Origin: CAYXDO01 sp964463485
GTDB taxonomy: Bacteria; Myxococcota; Kuafuiibacteriia; Kuafuiibacteriales; Kuafuiibacteriaceae
Direction: 5' to 3'
DNA length: 64,000 bases
Assembly: GCA_964463485.1 (NCBI GenBank)
Contig: CAYXDO010000034.1
Span: 12,303-76,302, forward strand
Positions 47,076 to 55,826 of the stretch are shown here, in pieces. Numbering within the stretch: position 1 is the stretch's first letter; each line of letters starts with the position of its first letter. The position numbers were made by a program, and so were the translations under genes. Under the pieces are notes generated by a model. That model saw nothing but the letters and a program-made list of their open reading frames with translations, was not told where the DNA came from and searched no databases.

Positions 47076-48050
47076 TCACGAGTCGTCGTACGCGCGCCAG
47101 CCCATGGCGAGCGCCGGATCGAGCGCTTCGAGCCCAAGCATGGCACCGAACTCTCCGTTCGACGCCACCAGGAATAGCTCCGAGCGAGTCTCGCGTTCGA
47201 ACCGCGCGGCGACTCGCATGGGCACGCCGCCGAGGTCGGTTACGAAGAGCCATTCTCCGGTGAGCTCGGGATCGTGTTTTTCGACGGCGAGCTCGTGGAA
47301 AGCTCCGGCCTTGACGAAGCCGAGGCTGGGCTCGGGGGCCGACGGCGCGATCAACACGAGCTCGTGTTCGTGCTCGTCCTCGATCGCGAAGGGGCCACGA
47401 CCGCGGAACCAGGCTTTGCCGTAGCGCCCGAGGCCTACGCGTTTCAGGACGTGCCGCATCGGGGAGTCGTCTTCCTTGGGGCTCAACGCCGCGAGCAGCG
47501 CGCCGAATCGGCCCTTCGGACGAAAGATCGATCGAAACGCCGAAGGATCCTGGAACAGCCTGGCCAGCGAATCGTCGCTGGCCTGCCGCAGGCTTTCGGT
47601 CTCGACATGTTGTCGCGCTCGCAGCGCCTCGGGCGTGTTGATGGACGCGAGCGCTGCGAGCGCCGGTCCGCGGAGGTGCTCGTCCTTGACGAGCTCGAGC
47701 AGTCGAGGAACGGCGGCCTCGAGCGTGAGCCTCGAGGCTTCATCGACGAGCGCTTGGCCGAAGCTCCTCGCGATCACAGGCTTGTGGCTCAGCGACTCCA
47801 GCAGGTGTGCGGCGAGCGCGGAACCGGACGTCGTCGCGCGGAGCAGCGCGGGGCGCGCGGACTCGCCGAGCGCGAGCAGGCCCCTCCTCGCGCGATCCTC
47901 ACGATCGACGTCGAGGCATGGCACGAGGGCTTCGGCAGCGATCTCTCCGAGCGCGAGGAGAGCGACGCCGGCCTCTTCGTTCCCAGCGACGTAGCTGAAG
48001 GCTAGATCGCGCGCCTGCTCCGCAAGCTCGAGCTGAACGAGGGCGGCCAT
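47076..48050 (-). CDS. HEAT-like repeat protein
   Basis: A 324-residue protein; ATG 48050 begins MAALVQLELAEQARDLAFSYVAG. The N-terminal 170 residues are paired helices of HEAT type (GVALLALGEIAAEALVPCL, ARRGLLALGESARPALL, LEAAVPRLLELVKDEHLRGPALAALASI). The C-terminal half is mixed alpha/beta and unrecognised. Last of three minus-strand genes (mogA, dipeptidase, this one) with 20 bases between it and the dipeptidase stop. The function is unknown. Confidence 0.7.
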   Translation of the reverse strand: MAALVQLELAEQARDLAFSYVAGNEEAGVALLALGEIAAEALVPCLDVDREDRARRGLLALGESARPALLRATTSGSALAAHLLESLSHKPVIARSFGQALVDEASRLTLEAAVPRLLELVKDEHLRGPALAALASINTPEALRARQHVETESLRQASDDSLARLFQDPSAFRSIFRPKGRFGALLAALSPKEDDSPMRHVLKRVGLGRYGKAWFRGRGPFAIEDEHEHELVLIAPSAPEPSLGFVKAGAFHELAVEKHDPELTGEWLFVTDLGGVPMRVAARFERETRSELFLVASNGEFGAMLGLEALDPALAMGWRAYDDS

Positions 48051-48070
48051 GTGCGTTTTTGGGCGGTTCT

Positions 48071-48748
48071 TCACGGCGTCAGAGGCACGTCGAGTCGAGA
48101 GTACCTCGACATGACCTCGGGTGCGCGATCCGAGTCGAAGTGCCACCACTCACGTACGATCCCCCGCATGCCCGCGGCTCTCATCGCAGCCCGCAGGATC
48201 TTGCGGTTCGCTACGGCCCCAATGGAGAGCTCTCCGGACGAGGTGAGCCGAGCTTCGTGCCGAGGCTCCGCAAGCTCCCCCAAGAAGTCGTGCGGTGTGC
48301 CCATATCCAACTCTTGGCCGTTCGCGAAGATGGTCACGTCGACGGCCGCACCTCGGCTGTGCAGCGACCCCGTCTTGCCCCGCGGATCTGCGACGTACCT
48401 GGCCTTCGAGGTGCCTCGTACGACCTCGAACAGCTTCCACTGTGCAGAGTCAGGCCGATAGCAGTCCTTGAACAGGAGCGCGAAGCCAGGGTGATGCTGA
48501 TCCAGGTAGGCTTGAGCGTTCACCAATTTTCTCGCAACACTCTCTCGCAGTAGGCAGCGAGCGACCGGATAGATACTCGTTCCGACGAAGTTCCGATCCG
48601 TCGCGTAAACGAGGTCGAGCTTGGCGGTGGGGATGAGCGAGGCCACGTCGACCAGCTTCTCTTCACCGATGGGCACGGTGGACGGCGCACCGAGCGCGCT
48701 CGTCGTTACGAACACCAACACGAGACCGAGACCGCGCAACGCTCGCAC
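48071..48748 (-). CDS. D-alanyl-D-alanine dipeptidase (VanX/DdpX-like, peptidase M15)
   Basis: About 225 residues from GTG 48748, which has GGAG 6 bases upstream and starts a signal peptide (RALRGLGLVLVFVTTSALGA); ATG 48838 would add 30 residues without a ribosome-binding site. The zinc site S-x-H-x-x-G-x-A-x-D appears as SLHSRGAAVDVTI and the second His as EWWHFD. FKDCYRPDSAQWKLFEVV is the M15D Arg-containing block. It would cleave D-Ala-D-Ala in the periplasm, a role in peptidoglycan recycling or remodelling. No van regulatory genes are present. Confidence 0.88.
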   Translation of the reverse strand: MRALRGLGLVLVFVTTSALGAPSTVPIGEEKLVDVASLIPTAKLDLVYATDRNFVGTSIYPVARCLLRESVARKLVNAQAYLDQHHPGFALLFKDCYRPDSAQWKLFEVVRGTSKARYVADPRGKTGSLHSRGAAVDVTIFANGQELDMGTPHDFLGELAEPRHEARLTSSGELSIGAVANRKILRAAMRAAGMRGIVREWWHFDSDRAPEVMSRYSRLDVPLTP

Positions 48749-48795
48749 GATACTCCGAAGCGCTGCGGGATTGATCCGACTTCGTCGACTCGATA

Positions 48796-48825
48796 CCCAT
48801 GAGGTTGGAGGACCAACTTCATGGG
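48796..48825. repeat. 13-bp-stem hairpin between mogA and the dipeptidase gene
   Basis: CCCATGAGGTTGG-AGGA-CCAACTTCATGGG: two 13-bp arms with one mismatch (G opposite T) and a 4-base loop, positioned 26 bases after the mogA stop in the minus-strand direction. No T-run follows, so it is either an mRNA processing or attenuation hairpin, or an operator for the downstream gene. Confidence 0.5.
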
Positions 48826-48850
48826 ATCGTGGCCCCATAGCGCCGAGCGC

Positions 48851-49390
48851 TTACGCGCTCTTGGGACGGAAGGCCCGCACCTTGGCGTCGTCGGTGGTCA
48901 GATACGGTCCGTCGATGAGGTCGAGGCAGTACGGAATGGCCGGCATGACCGCGTCCAGGCACTCGCGAATCGACTTCGGCTTGCCCGGCAGGTTCACGAT
49001 GAGGGAGCTCTTTCGGATCACGGCGACCTGTCGCGACAAGATCGCCGTGGGAACGAAGCGCAGCGAAGTCTGCCGCATGAGCTCCCCGAAACCACGCATC
49101 TCCTTGTGGCCCACGGCCAAGGTCGCCTCGGGGGTCACGTCTCGAAGCGCCGGCCCCGTACCTCCGGTCGTCACCACGAGACCGCAATGTTCGCTATCGA
49201 CGAGCTCGATCAGCGTCGCCTCGATGATGGGTTGCTCGTCGGGTACGAGCCTGCGAACGACCTCGAAGGGGCTGGTCAAGACCTCCTGGAGGTACGCGAC
49301 GATCGCCGGCCCTCCGAGATCCTCGTAGATGCCTTTGCTCGCGCGATCCGAGATCGTCACGACACCGATCCGCGCTGTCGATTCGCCCAC
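48851..49390 (-). CDS. mogA: Molybdopterin adenylyltransferase
   Basis: A 179-residue MoaB/Mog fold protein. ARIGVVTISDRASKGIYEDLGGP is the N-terminal signature, VVTTGGTGPALRDVTPEAT the molybdopterin-binding loop, and LIVNLPGKPKSIRECLD the C-terminal P-G-x-P-x-S motif. It activates molybdopterin with ATP before metal insertion, in the cytoplasm. Length and motifs are normal. No other molybdenum-cofactor gene is in the window. Divergent from the agmatinase-family gene. Confidence 0.95.
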   Translation of the reverse strand: MGESTARIGVVTISDRASKGIYEDLGGPAIVAYLQEVLTSPFEVVRRLVPDEQPIIEATLIELVDSEHCGLVVTTGGTGPALRDVTPEATLAVGHKEMRGFGELMRQTSLRFVPTAILSRQVAVIRKSSLIVNLPGKPKSIRECLDAVMPAIPYCLDLIDGPYLTTDDAKVRAFRPKSA

Positions 49391-49454
49391 GGAGGCTGAA
49401 TACGTCGCCTGACGCGAGTTGTGAACTAGGAGTGCGCTTCGTTACATTCGAGGT

Positions 49455-50474
49455 GTGAGCGGGTTCGATCCAAACGCCCCAGTTCCTGTGGGGTCAGGCA
49501 TTTTTGGTCTAGACGTCTCCGAAGCGGACGCGGGCGTGGTGTTGGTACCTGTCCCGTGGGAAGCAACGACGTCCTACGGCGGTGGGACAGCGAAGGGCCC
49601 AGAAGCCATCCTGGCCGCCAGCCACCAGCTCGACTACTTCGACGTGGACGTCGGCACGCCCTACGAAGCGGGGATCCACATGATCCCCGTGAGCTCACGG
49701 GCAACGGCGCTCAACCGCGCTGCCAAGCCTTGGGCGCAGCTCGTGATCGATCCCGGAGACGCGACGCCCGAGCAGTTGCGGGACGCTCGCGAAGCGGTCA
49801 ATCGAGCGAGCGGCGAGCTCAACACTTACGTGCACTCGGCCGCGCTCGAGCGGATCCGCCGCGGGAAGCTCGTCGGCGTCGTGGGTGGAGATCACTCGGT
49901 GGCGTTCGGCGCGATCGCCGCACACGCGGAGTCATACGGGCCCATAGGCGTGCTGCAGTTCGACGCGCACGCGGACCTTCGAAAAGCTTATCACGGGTTC
50001 AGCTACTCCCACGCCTCGGTGATGCGCGCGGTGCTCGACGAGATCCCGGGGGTGGCGTCGCTCGTGCAAATCGGAATCCGCGACCTCTGCCCCGAGGAGA
50101 GCGCGCTGATAAGGAGCAACGAGCGAATCGCGACTCACTTCGATCGCGAGCTCGCACGCGCGCGCATGAAGGGGCAGCTCGCTCAGCTCCTCGACCAGAT
50201 CGCCGAGGCGCTCCCGGAGCGGCTCTACGTCAGCTTCGACATCGACGGCCTGGATCCCAAGCTCTGTCCGCACACCGGCACACCCGTGCCCGGCGGTCTC
50301 GAGCTCGCCGAGGTCTCGTATCTGCTCGACGCGGTCGTCTCGCGAGGCAAGGTGATCGTAGGCTTCGATCTGAACGAGGTCGCCCCAGGCCCCGACGGAG
50401 ACGAGTGGGACGGCAACGTCGGAGCGCGCCTGCTCTACAAGCTGATCGGGTTCGCCGTTCGGTCCCGCGCCTGA
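49455..50474 (+). CDS. Agmatinase/arginase-family ureohydrolase
   Basis: A 339-residue binuclear manganese enzyme with GTG start. The metal-binding motifs are complete: VGGDHSVAFG, LQFDAHADLR and VSFDIDGLDP, with GGTAKGPEAI near the N-terminus. These enzymes hydrolyse a guanidino group to urea; agmatine (to putrescine) is the most common substrate of this subgroup, but guanidinobutyrate or other compounds are possible. The C-terminal GFDLNEVAP motif is also present. Convergent with the amidohydrolase gene (3-base gap). Confidence 0.92.
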   Translation: MSGFDPNAPVPVGSGIFGLDVSEADAGVVLVPVPWEATTSYGGGTAKGPEAILAASHQLDYFDVDVGTPYEAGIHMIPVSSRATALNRAAKPWAQLVIDPGDATPEQLRDAREAVNRASGELNTYVHSAALERIRRGKLVGVVGGDHSVAFGAIAAHAESYGPIGVLQFDAHADLRKAYHGFSYSHASVMRAVLDEIPGVASLVQIGIRDLCPEESALIRSNERIATHFDRELARARMKGQLAQLLDQIAEALPERLYVSFDIDGLDPKLCPHTGTPVPGGLELAEVSYLLDAVVSRGKVIVGFDLNEVAPGPDGDEWDGNVGARLLYKLIGFAVRSRA

Positions 50475-50477
50475 AGA

Positions 50478-53400
50478 CTAGGGGCAGTTGACCGCGTCGC
50501 TCGGAATGCCCGGGCTGCCTTGGTCGTTGTTCGGCCCGAACGGCCCCACGCTGGTCGACCACGCGGTCGCGATGTTGTTGTCAACGGCGTACGGAGCCTT
50601 GAGGCACAAGGACGCGCCGTTGGCGCCACCCCAGGTCGACGTGTACTCGACGCGATCGATCTCGACGCTGCCGAGCTCGATCACGAGCGCGTCACCTGAA
50701 TTGTTGAGCTGCACGGCTCCCATGCCGCCGTAAGAGGCCGCCGGCGTCGAGATCCCGCTCTCCAGAGCATTGGCAGAGTAGGTGAACACGACATGCGCGC
50801 CGGGCCCGATTTGTGCGGTCGAAGCGAGCGTCTGTGACGAAGCTCGATCGCGGATCGTGAGCCCGTCGATCGTGAGCGTGTCCGCGCTGACGTTGGTGAC
50901 CTCGAACCACTCGCGCGTCGCCTCCGCGCCCGTCGTGGGGTTCGTGGGGTTGTAATGAATCTCGGTGATCACGAGCTCACCGGCGGCGGGAGCGCGCACG
51001 ACCGAAGTGGCCACGGAGAACATCGCCGACGCCGAGCTCGTCCCGAGGCGTGCGGTGATCGTCCCGGCCCCGTCGCTCGTGCTCGCGGTGAGCACGAACG
51101 TGCCTTCGAGGGCGCCTGCCGGAATCAAGAGGCCTAAAGGCGCGGTCGCGATCCCGGCTGGGCTCACCTCGAGCGATACGTTCGCGCCGCCGGTCGGCGC
51201 GGGCGCGTTGAGCTGGACTCGTCCGTTCGTGGAAGCGTTGGCGCCCAAGGTGCTCACCGCGAGCGAGACCGCGGTGACGAGTCGCTCCGTGCTGTCGTCG
51301 TACACCGTGACGGTCGTCGTTCGCATGACGCCGTCCAGCGTGGCGGTCACCACGAACGTCTCCGCGGAGCCTGCGGTGAAGTTGACGAGCGCGCGGTCCG
51401 TTCCCTGAGCAACGACCACGCTCGCGGGCAACGTGGCGGACGTGGCGTTGCTGCTCAACGTGACGGTGGTTGCCTGCGTCGCGGCGCCGCTGAGCACGAC
51501 CTCGAACGACGACATCGCGCCACCGGCCACCGAGAGCGCGGAGGGTTCGATGCTCACCAAAGACACGATCGTGCTGACGTCGTCCGCGTCTCTAGGCTCG
51601 AGCTTGAAGTTCCCGTTGCCGTACCGGAGCACTCCACGAAGGCGCGGGAACCGTTGGCCCACAGTAGGTCGCGGCGTGATCTCGTACAGATAGTCGTTCA
51701 CGCGGAGGTCACCCGTGACCGCGAACTCTTTGTAGTCCGATGGGTCGTCTGGATTTGCGTTCGTCACCTCGACGTTCTGGACCTCGATCAACACCGCCTC
51801 CAGCTTGGTCGCCTCGGATCCCGCGGCCACGGCCGCCGGATCCGCAACCACAGGCGAGGGCAAGGCGTTGCCTGAAGAAACAGTCGTGAACGTCGAGTCT
51901 ACGAGCTCGATCTGCCCCTGGAAGTCGGTCGCGGTGCCTTCGATGTCCACGCGGTCGCCGCGCGCGGGCTTCATCCCTTGAGCGCCCGTGTAGACGAAGA
52001 CGCCTGAAAACGATGCGCCGAGGGTGGCGTCGTAGGTCGCGTCGCCAGACACGACTTGCACGAAATAGCCGAGCGATCCGGACGCGGTGACGAGCGCGTT
52101 CGAGACCTTCACCGATCCGCTCACCTCCGCCTGTTTGAGCTGGTAGATCGTCGCCGGGCAGCCCGCGGTTCCGGGGTTTGGCGCGGTCGGGCACCCGTCG
52201 CAAACGTCCCCTTTCATGTCGCCGTCCTGGTCTTCTTGCCCTGCGTTCGGAAGATCAGGGCAGTTGTCGTTGGTGTTGGGACGTCCGTCTCGATCTCGAT
52301 CGGAGGGATCGGGGGCCGAGCACGAAGTCGAGTTCGCGTCGAACGGGCAGCGGTCGCACGCGTCGCCGAGGTCGTCTCCATCCGCGTTTGGTTGTGCGCC
52401 CATGTCGAGCGGTCGCGGCGCGTCGAATACACTCGGACACAGGTCTGAACCATTCGCGATGCCGTCCCCGTCCAGATCGTCCGGGCTCGACATTCCTGCG
52501 AACTCGCCGCTTCGAAACGGCACACACGAGGGCTCGTTTTGCGGCTCTCCGCATTCGAACAACGCGATGGTCGAAGGGTCGACCTGTTGGCGAAGCTGCG
52601 CGATCGTCGAGCCGGTTTCGCGCTGGACGCACACGCGCTTCCTACGCCCGCATACGTCGACGTCCTCGCATCCGTCCGTGCCCGCGAGGCCTTCGACGAG
52701 GTCCGCGTCTCCGTACAGCGCCTCGCCTCCGCGCAGCACCAAGGCGACCTCCTTCGGAGACCCGAAGATCGCCGCCAGGTACTCCGAGTGCTCGGCCTGA
52801 TCGAAGATCGCAACATCGGCTTCGAGCCCCGGGATCAACGACCCAAATCGCGCGTCCGCTTGAAGCGCCCGCGCCGCGCCGACCGTCGCCATGTCGAACA
52901 GCTCGCGATCGCTGAACGCGTTGCCATAGTTGTTTCGGTTGAGCTCGTAGGCACAGCGGAGCTCACGCAGCATGTTCATCGACCCGGACGCCGGCCAGTC
53001 CGTGCCGAGCGCGATCTGAACCCCCAAGTTCTTGGCGAGCACCACCGGTGCCGTGTGGCCGTAGAGATCGACGTTCGTTCGGGGTGACCAAACGAGCGAC
53101 ACTCCTTCTCCCGAGAGCTCGCCGTAGTCTTGAGCGGTCAGGCCCACGCCGTGGATGATCGCGGTCTTCGGCGCCATCAAGTCCTGACCGCCGCCGTCGC
53201 TCCGCGACAAACACAAGTACTCGTTGCGCGCGTCCACGCCGATGCCCTCGGCGACGTGAGGCACATACGCGATCGCGTTGGTGAACGACGAAGCGCTCGC
53301 CGAGTCGATGTCCGGATAATCGCAGCCCGACGTGGCGCGCGCGCCACGGATATCGCCGAGCGGGAAGGTGGAATTGTCCATCGGGCCTGCTCCCAAGCCC

Positions 53401-54050
53401 TCGTCAAGGCCCGAGCGATCGAGGTTTCGCAGGAGCCCCTGCTCGCCAGCCGCGCCGAGAACCGATACCGCGCCGCCAAAGACGTGGCGAAGCTCCGCCC
53501 AAAGAGCGCCCTCCCTCGACGAGCGGCTCGGAGTATCGAGCTCGGTGTGGGTGCCCGCGCCGGTTCGCCAATCGTGGCGGTGCTCGAAGCGCTCGTCCCC
53601 GTGGCCAACCGGCGATCCCTCGCCGTAGTCGAGGTGCTCGTGGGCATTGATGAACGCGGGACCGACGAGGCCCTTGGCGCACGCCAACTTGGCCGCGCCG
53701 CCTGCGCCGGGTTGACCAGAGCAGTCGCAGGCCGAGCACATGATCACCCCGTCAGGCCCGATCAACAACTGTCCGTTTTCGAGGAGGCCGCTTGGGACCA
53801 CGATGTCGCCCTGGATCAGGGTGGAGCTCGACCCTGCCGTGAAAGTACACGTCCCCGCTGCCGGAGGCGTGAGCGGCGGGTTGTTGCAGCTCGTCGTGAC
53901 GACCCCGGTGTCGATGGGGCCCGTGTCTGGGTTCCCGCCTGCGTCCAGCTTGACGCCACTGTCGCTGGGCCCCGCGTCTTTGGGCGTGACCTCCTGGTCG
54001 CGACACGCCCCCAAACCCGCCAAGATCAAAACCGACAACCAGACTCGCAC
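50478..54050 (-). CDS. Secreted amidohydrolase fused to TSP3 repeats and a lamin-tail domain (lipoprotein)
   Basis: An 1190-residue protein, GTG start, signal VRVWLSVLILAGLGAC with lipobox Cys16. Domain order: acidic linker; metal-dependent amidohydrolase of the SsnA/guanine-deaminase type (about 75-465) with HEH at 137-139 (GPAFINAHEHLDY), IIHGVGL, SLVWSPRTNVDLYG and IALGTDWPASGS; thrombospondin type 3 calcium repeats (about 515-625, DLDGDGIANGSDLCP, DQDGDMKGDVCDGCP); an OB-fold-like segment (about 635-830, VDIEGTATDFQGQIELVD); Ig-like domains; and a C-terminal lamin-tail domain (about 1020-1190, ELVITEIHYNP, WFEVTNVSADTLTIDGL). Amidohydrolases are normally cytoplasmic; a surface form hydrolysing an amide or amine ring compound outside the cell is inferred. 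Confidence 0.85.
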   Translation of the reverse strand: MRVWLSVLILAGLGACRDQEVTPKDAGPSDSGVKLDAGGNPDTGPIDTGVVTTSCNNPPLTPPAAGTCTFTAGSSSTLIQGDIVVPSGLLENGQLLIGPDGVIMCSACDCSGQPGAGGAAKLACAKGLVGPAFINAHEHLDYGEGSPVGHGDERFEHRHDWRTGAGTHTELDTPSRSSREGALWAELRHVFGGAVSVLGAAGEQGLLRNLDRSGLDEGLGAGPMDNSTFPLGDIRGARATSGCDYPDIDSASASSFTNAIAYVPHVAEGIGVDARNEYLCLSRSDGGGQDLMAPKTAIIHGVGLTAQDYGELSGEGVSLVWSPRTNVDLYGHTAPVVLAKNLGVQIALGTDWPASGSMNMLRELRCAYELNRNNYGNAFSDRELFDMATVGAARALQADARFGSLIPGLEADVAIFDQAEHSEYLAAIFGSPKEVALVLRGGEALYGDADLVEGLAGTDGCEDVDVCGRRKRVCVQRETGSTIAQLRQQVDPSTIALFECGEPQNEPSCVPFRSGEFAGMSSPDDLDGDGIANGSDLCPSVFDAPRPLDMGAQPNADGDDLGDACDRCPFDANSTSCSAPDPSDRDRDGRPNTNDNCPDLPNAGQEDQDGDMKGDVCDGCPTAPNPGTAGCPATIYQLKQAEVSGSVKVSNALVTASGSLGYFVQVVSGDATYDATLGASFSGVFVYTGAQGMKPARGDRVDIEGTATDFQGQIELVDSTFTTVSSGNALPSPVVADPAAVAAGSEATKLEAVLIEVQNVEVTNANPDDPSDYKEFAVTGDLRVNDYLYEITPRPTVGQRFPRLRGVLRYGNGNFKLEPRDADDVSTIVSLVSIEPSALSVAGGAMSSFEVVLSGAATQATTVTLSSNATSATLPASVVVAQGTDRALVNFTAGSAETFVVTATLDGVMRTTTVTVYDDSTERLVTAVSLAVSTLGANASTNGRVQLNAPAPTGGANVSLEVSPAGIATAPLGLLIPAGALEGTFVLTASTSDGAGTITARLGTSSASAMFSVATSVVRAPAAGELVITEIHYNPTNPTTGAEATREWFEVTNVSADTLTIDGLTIRDRASSQTLASTAQIGPGAHVVFTYSANALESGISTPAASYGGMGAVQLNNSGDALVIELGSVEIDRVEYTSTWGGANGASLCLKAPYAVDNNIATAWSTSVGPFGPNNDQGSPGIPSDAVNCP

Positions 54051-54161
54051 GCTGCTGACCTACCACCACGGCAGCCAAACGGGCGCCGTCCTTTCGTCGG
54101 GGCGGGCATCCATTTCGAGCGAACCCCTTTACGGCCGTAGCCTCTCCGGACCAAATGGGAC

Positions 54162-55769
54162 GTGGGCTTCGACGAAATCCTCAGGCGCCGCCTCGGTCCC
54201 TACTATCCGCTGAGCCCCCGCAGAGATGAACGCCCGGACCCACGAGAGCTCTGTTTTCGGCGTGCCCTCGGCGTCGAGCTTCGTGTCCAACCCGAGGACT
54301 CGTGGGCGGAGTGCGAGCTCGCCGCGCCCGACCGTCCCTTCGAGCGCATCAGCCTCGCCGACGCCCGCCTCGTCGGGGCGCTCACGAAGTGGAGAACGGC
54401 CGCCGAGCTCGACGTGCGACCGTCCAAGCTCTGGTCCCTCGTAGAGAGAGGGGTCCTCTGTTGGGCGAGCCTCGCGGAGGACCGACCTCGCCCCCGCCTA
54501 GAGCTGTCTGGATCCGCATGCGATCCAAACGCCAAGCTCGTGCGCCGCAAAGGCACCTGGCCGACCGCGGCCCTCGAAACCTCCGTCGAGATCGCGCCAT
54601 TTCCATTCATGCCGCGGGGTCGCGATCTCGACGGCGCAGACCTGGTCGGGGTGCGCTTCGATTGTCGAGAAAAAGGCCGGACGGTCTTCGGCGTGACGTT
54701 GACCGGATCGAAGCTCACCGGTCGAATCCTGCGCGACCTCGTCCCGCTGCTCGATCGCGGTACGTCCGCCGGCAACCTCGAGTCGGAGGTTCGCGGGGAG
54801 GCCACAGCCTTCGCGCTCAAGGCCTTCGACCTCCTCTCCGCGTTGTCGCTCCTCGAACCTCTGCCCGCGGGTCTCAGGTCAGGCGAGGCCGCCGAGCCCC
54901 GGATCTCGTGGCTCGGACACGCGGCCGTCCTCCTCGAGTCGCCGCGCGCCAACCTCCTCATCGACCCTTTGTTTTTTGCTGCGAGCGAGCCCGAGGTCCC
55001 GTTCCTCAGCCATCCGCGCTTCGACCCGCGCTCCCTTCCGCCGATCGACGCCGTGCTGATCACCCACGGCGACAATGATCATCTGAACCCGAGCAGTCTG
55101 TTGCATCTCAAACGAACGACGCCGGTGGTCGTGCCTCGCAGCCAGCAGCCAGCCTTGCCGTACCAGGTCGACATGAGGGGCATTCTTCGCGTGCTCGGCT
55201 TCGAGGAGGTGATTGAGCTCGAGGCCTGGGATGTCTTGAGCCTCAAGGGTGTGGAGGTCACGGCTTGCCCGTTCGTCGGTGAGGACTGGGGGCTCGAGCT
55301 CGCACAGTCGACGTACCTCGTAGACTTGGGCGGTCTCCGAGTGTTCGCGAGCGCGGACGCCGCCCGCATGGACGAGACGTACGAACGGGTTCGGGCGCTC
55401 GGCCCCGTCGACTTGGCGCTCATGGGTGTGGGCGGAAGCGCCGAGGCGGCGGCCACGCCGCGCGAGCTCGGTTACGGGAACTTCTACAAAGACTTCTTAC
55501 CCCCGTCGCGACACCAGCAGTGGCTCGAACACTGCGCGGGCCCCGAGGAGGCCCTCGAGAGCCTGAGAATCCTAGAGCCACGCTTCGCCTTTGGTTACGC
55601 GGCCGGCGGCGCGAGCTACATCCAGACTGAAGTCGGCGATCGAGGCGATCACGAGGAGCTCGCAAAACGGCTCGCCGCTGCCGGGCTTCTCACCAAAGCC
55701 GTTTCGCTTCCATTGGGTCGACCGGTCACCCGAGCAGACCTCGAACAGATCGCTAATCCCAAGGCTTAG
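54162..55769 (+). CDS. MBL-fold metallohydrolase with N-terminal PqqD-like region
   Basis: A 535-residue protein with GTG start. The C-terminal half has ISWLGHAAVLLESPRANLLIDPLFF, then AVLITHGDNDHLNPSSLLHL. The canonical H-x-H-x-D-H motif is changed to H-x-D-x-D-H, so one metal-binding His is replaced by Asp. Later blocks are LSLKGVEVTACP, TYLVDLGGLRVFASADAA and LALMGVGG. The N-terminal half contains ADARLVGALTKWRTAAELDV, like a small winged or PqqD-type module. UlaG-like lactonases and NAPE-PLD-like phospholipases share this fold. Substrate unknown. Confidence 0.75.
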   Translation: MGFDEILRRRLGPYYPLSPRRDERPDPRELCFRRALGVELRVQPEDSWAECELAAPDRPFERISLADARLVGALTKWRTAAELDVRPSKLWSLVERGVLCWASLAEDRPRPRLELSGSACDPNAKLVRRKGTWPTAALETSVEIAPFPFMPRGRDLDGADLVGVRFDCREKGRTVFGVTLTGSKLTGRILRDLVPLLDRGTSAGNLESEVRGEATAFALKAFDLLSALSLLEPLPAGLRSGEAAEPRISWLGHAAVLLESPRANLLIDPLFFAASEPEVPFLSHPRFDPRSLPPIDAVLITHGDNDHLNPSSLLHLKRTTPVVVPRSQQPALPYQVDMRGILRVLGFEEVIELEAWDVLSLKGVEVTACPFVGEDWGLELAQSTYLVDLGGLRVFASADAARMDETYERVRALGPVDLALMGVGGSAEAAATPRELGYGNFYKDFLPPSRHQQWLEHCAGPEEALESLRILEPRFAFGYAAGGASYIQTEVGDRGDHEELAKRLAAAGLLTKAVSLPLGRPVTRADLEQIANPKA

Positions 55770-55826
55770 GTCAGCCGGTCGAACGCCTCGGCCACTTTCG
55801 GGACTGATCCGCCAAACTCGGGTAGC

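Noticed and set aside
48071..48748. Vancomycin-resistance cluster
   Set aside because: Only a VanX-like dipeptidase is present; no vanA/vanH/vanRS partners are adjacent, so a peptidoglycan-recycling role is more likely.
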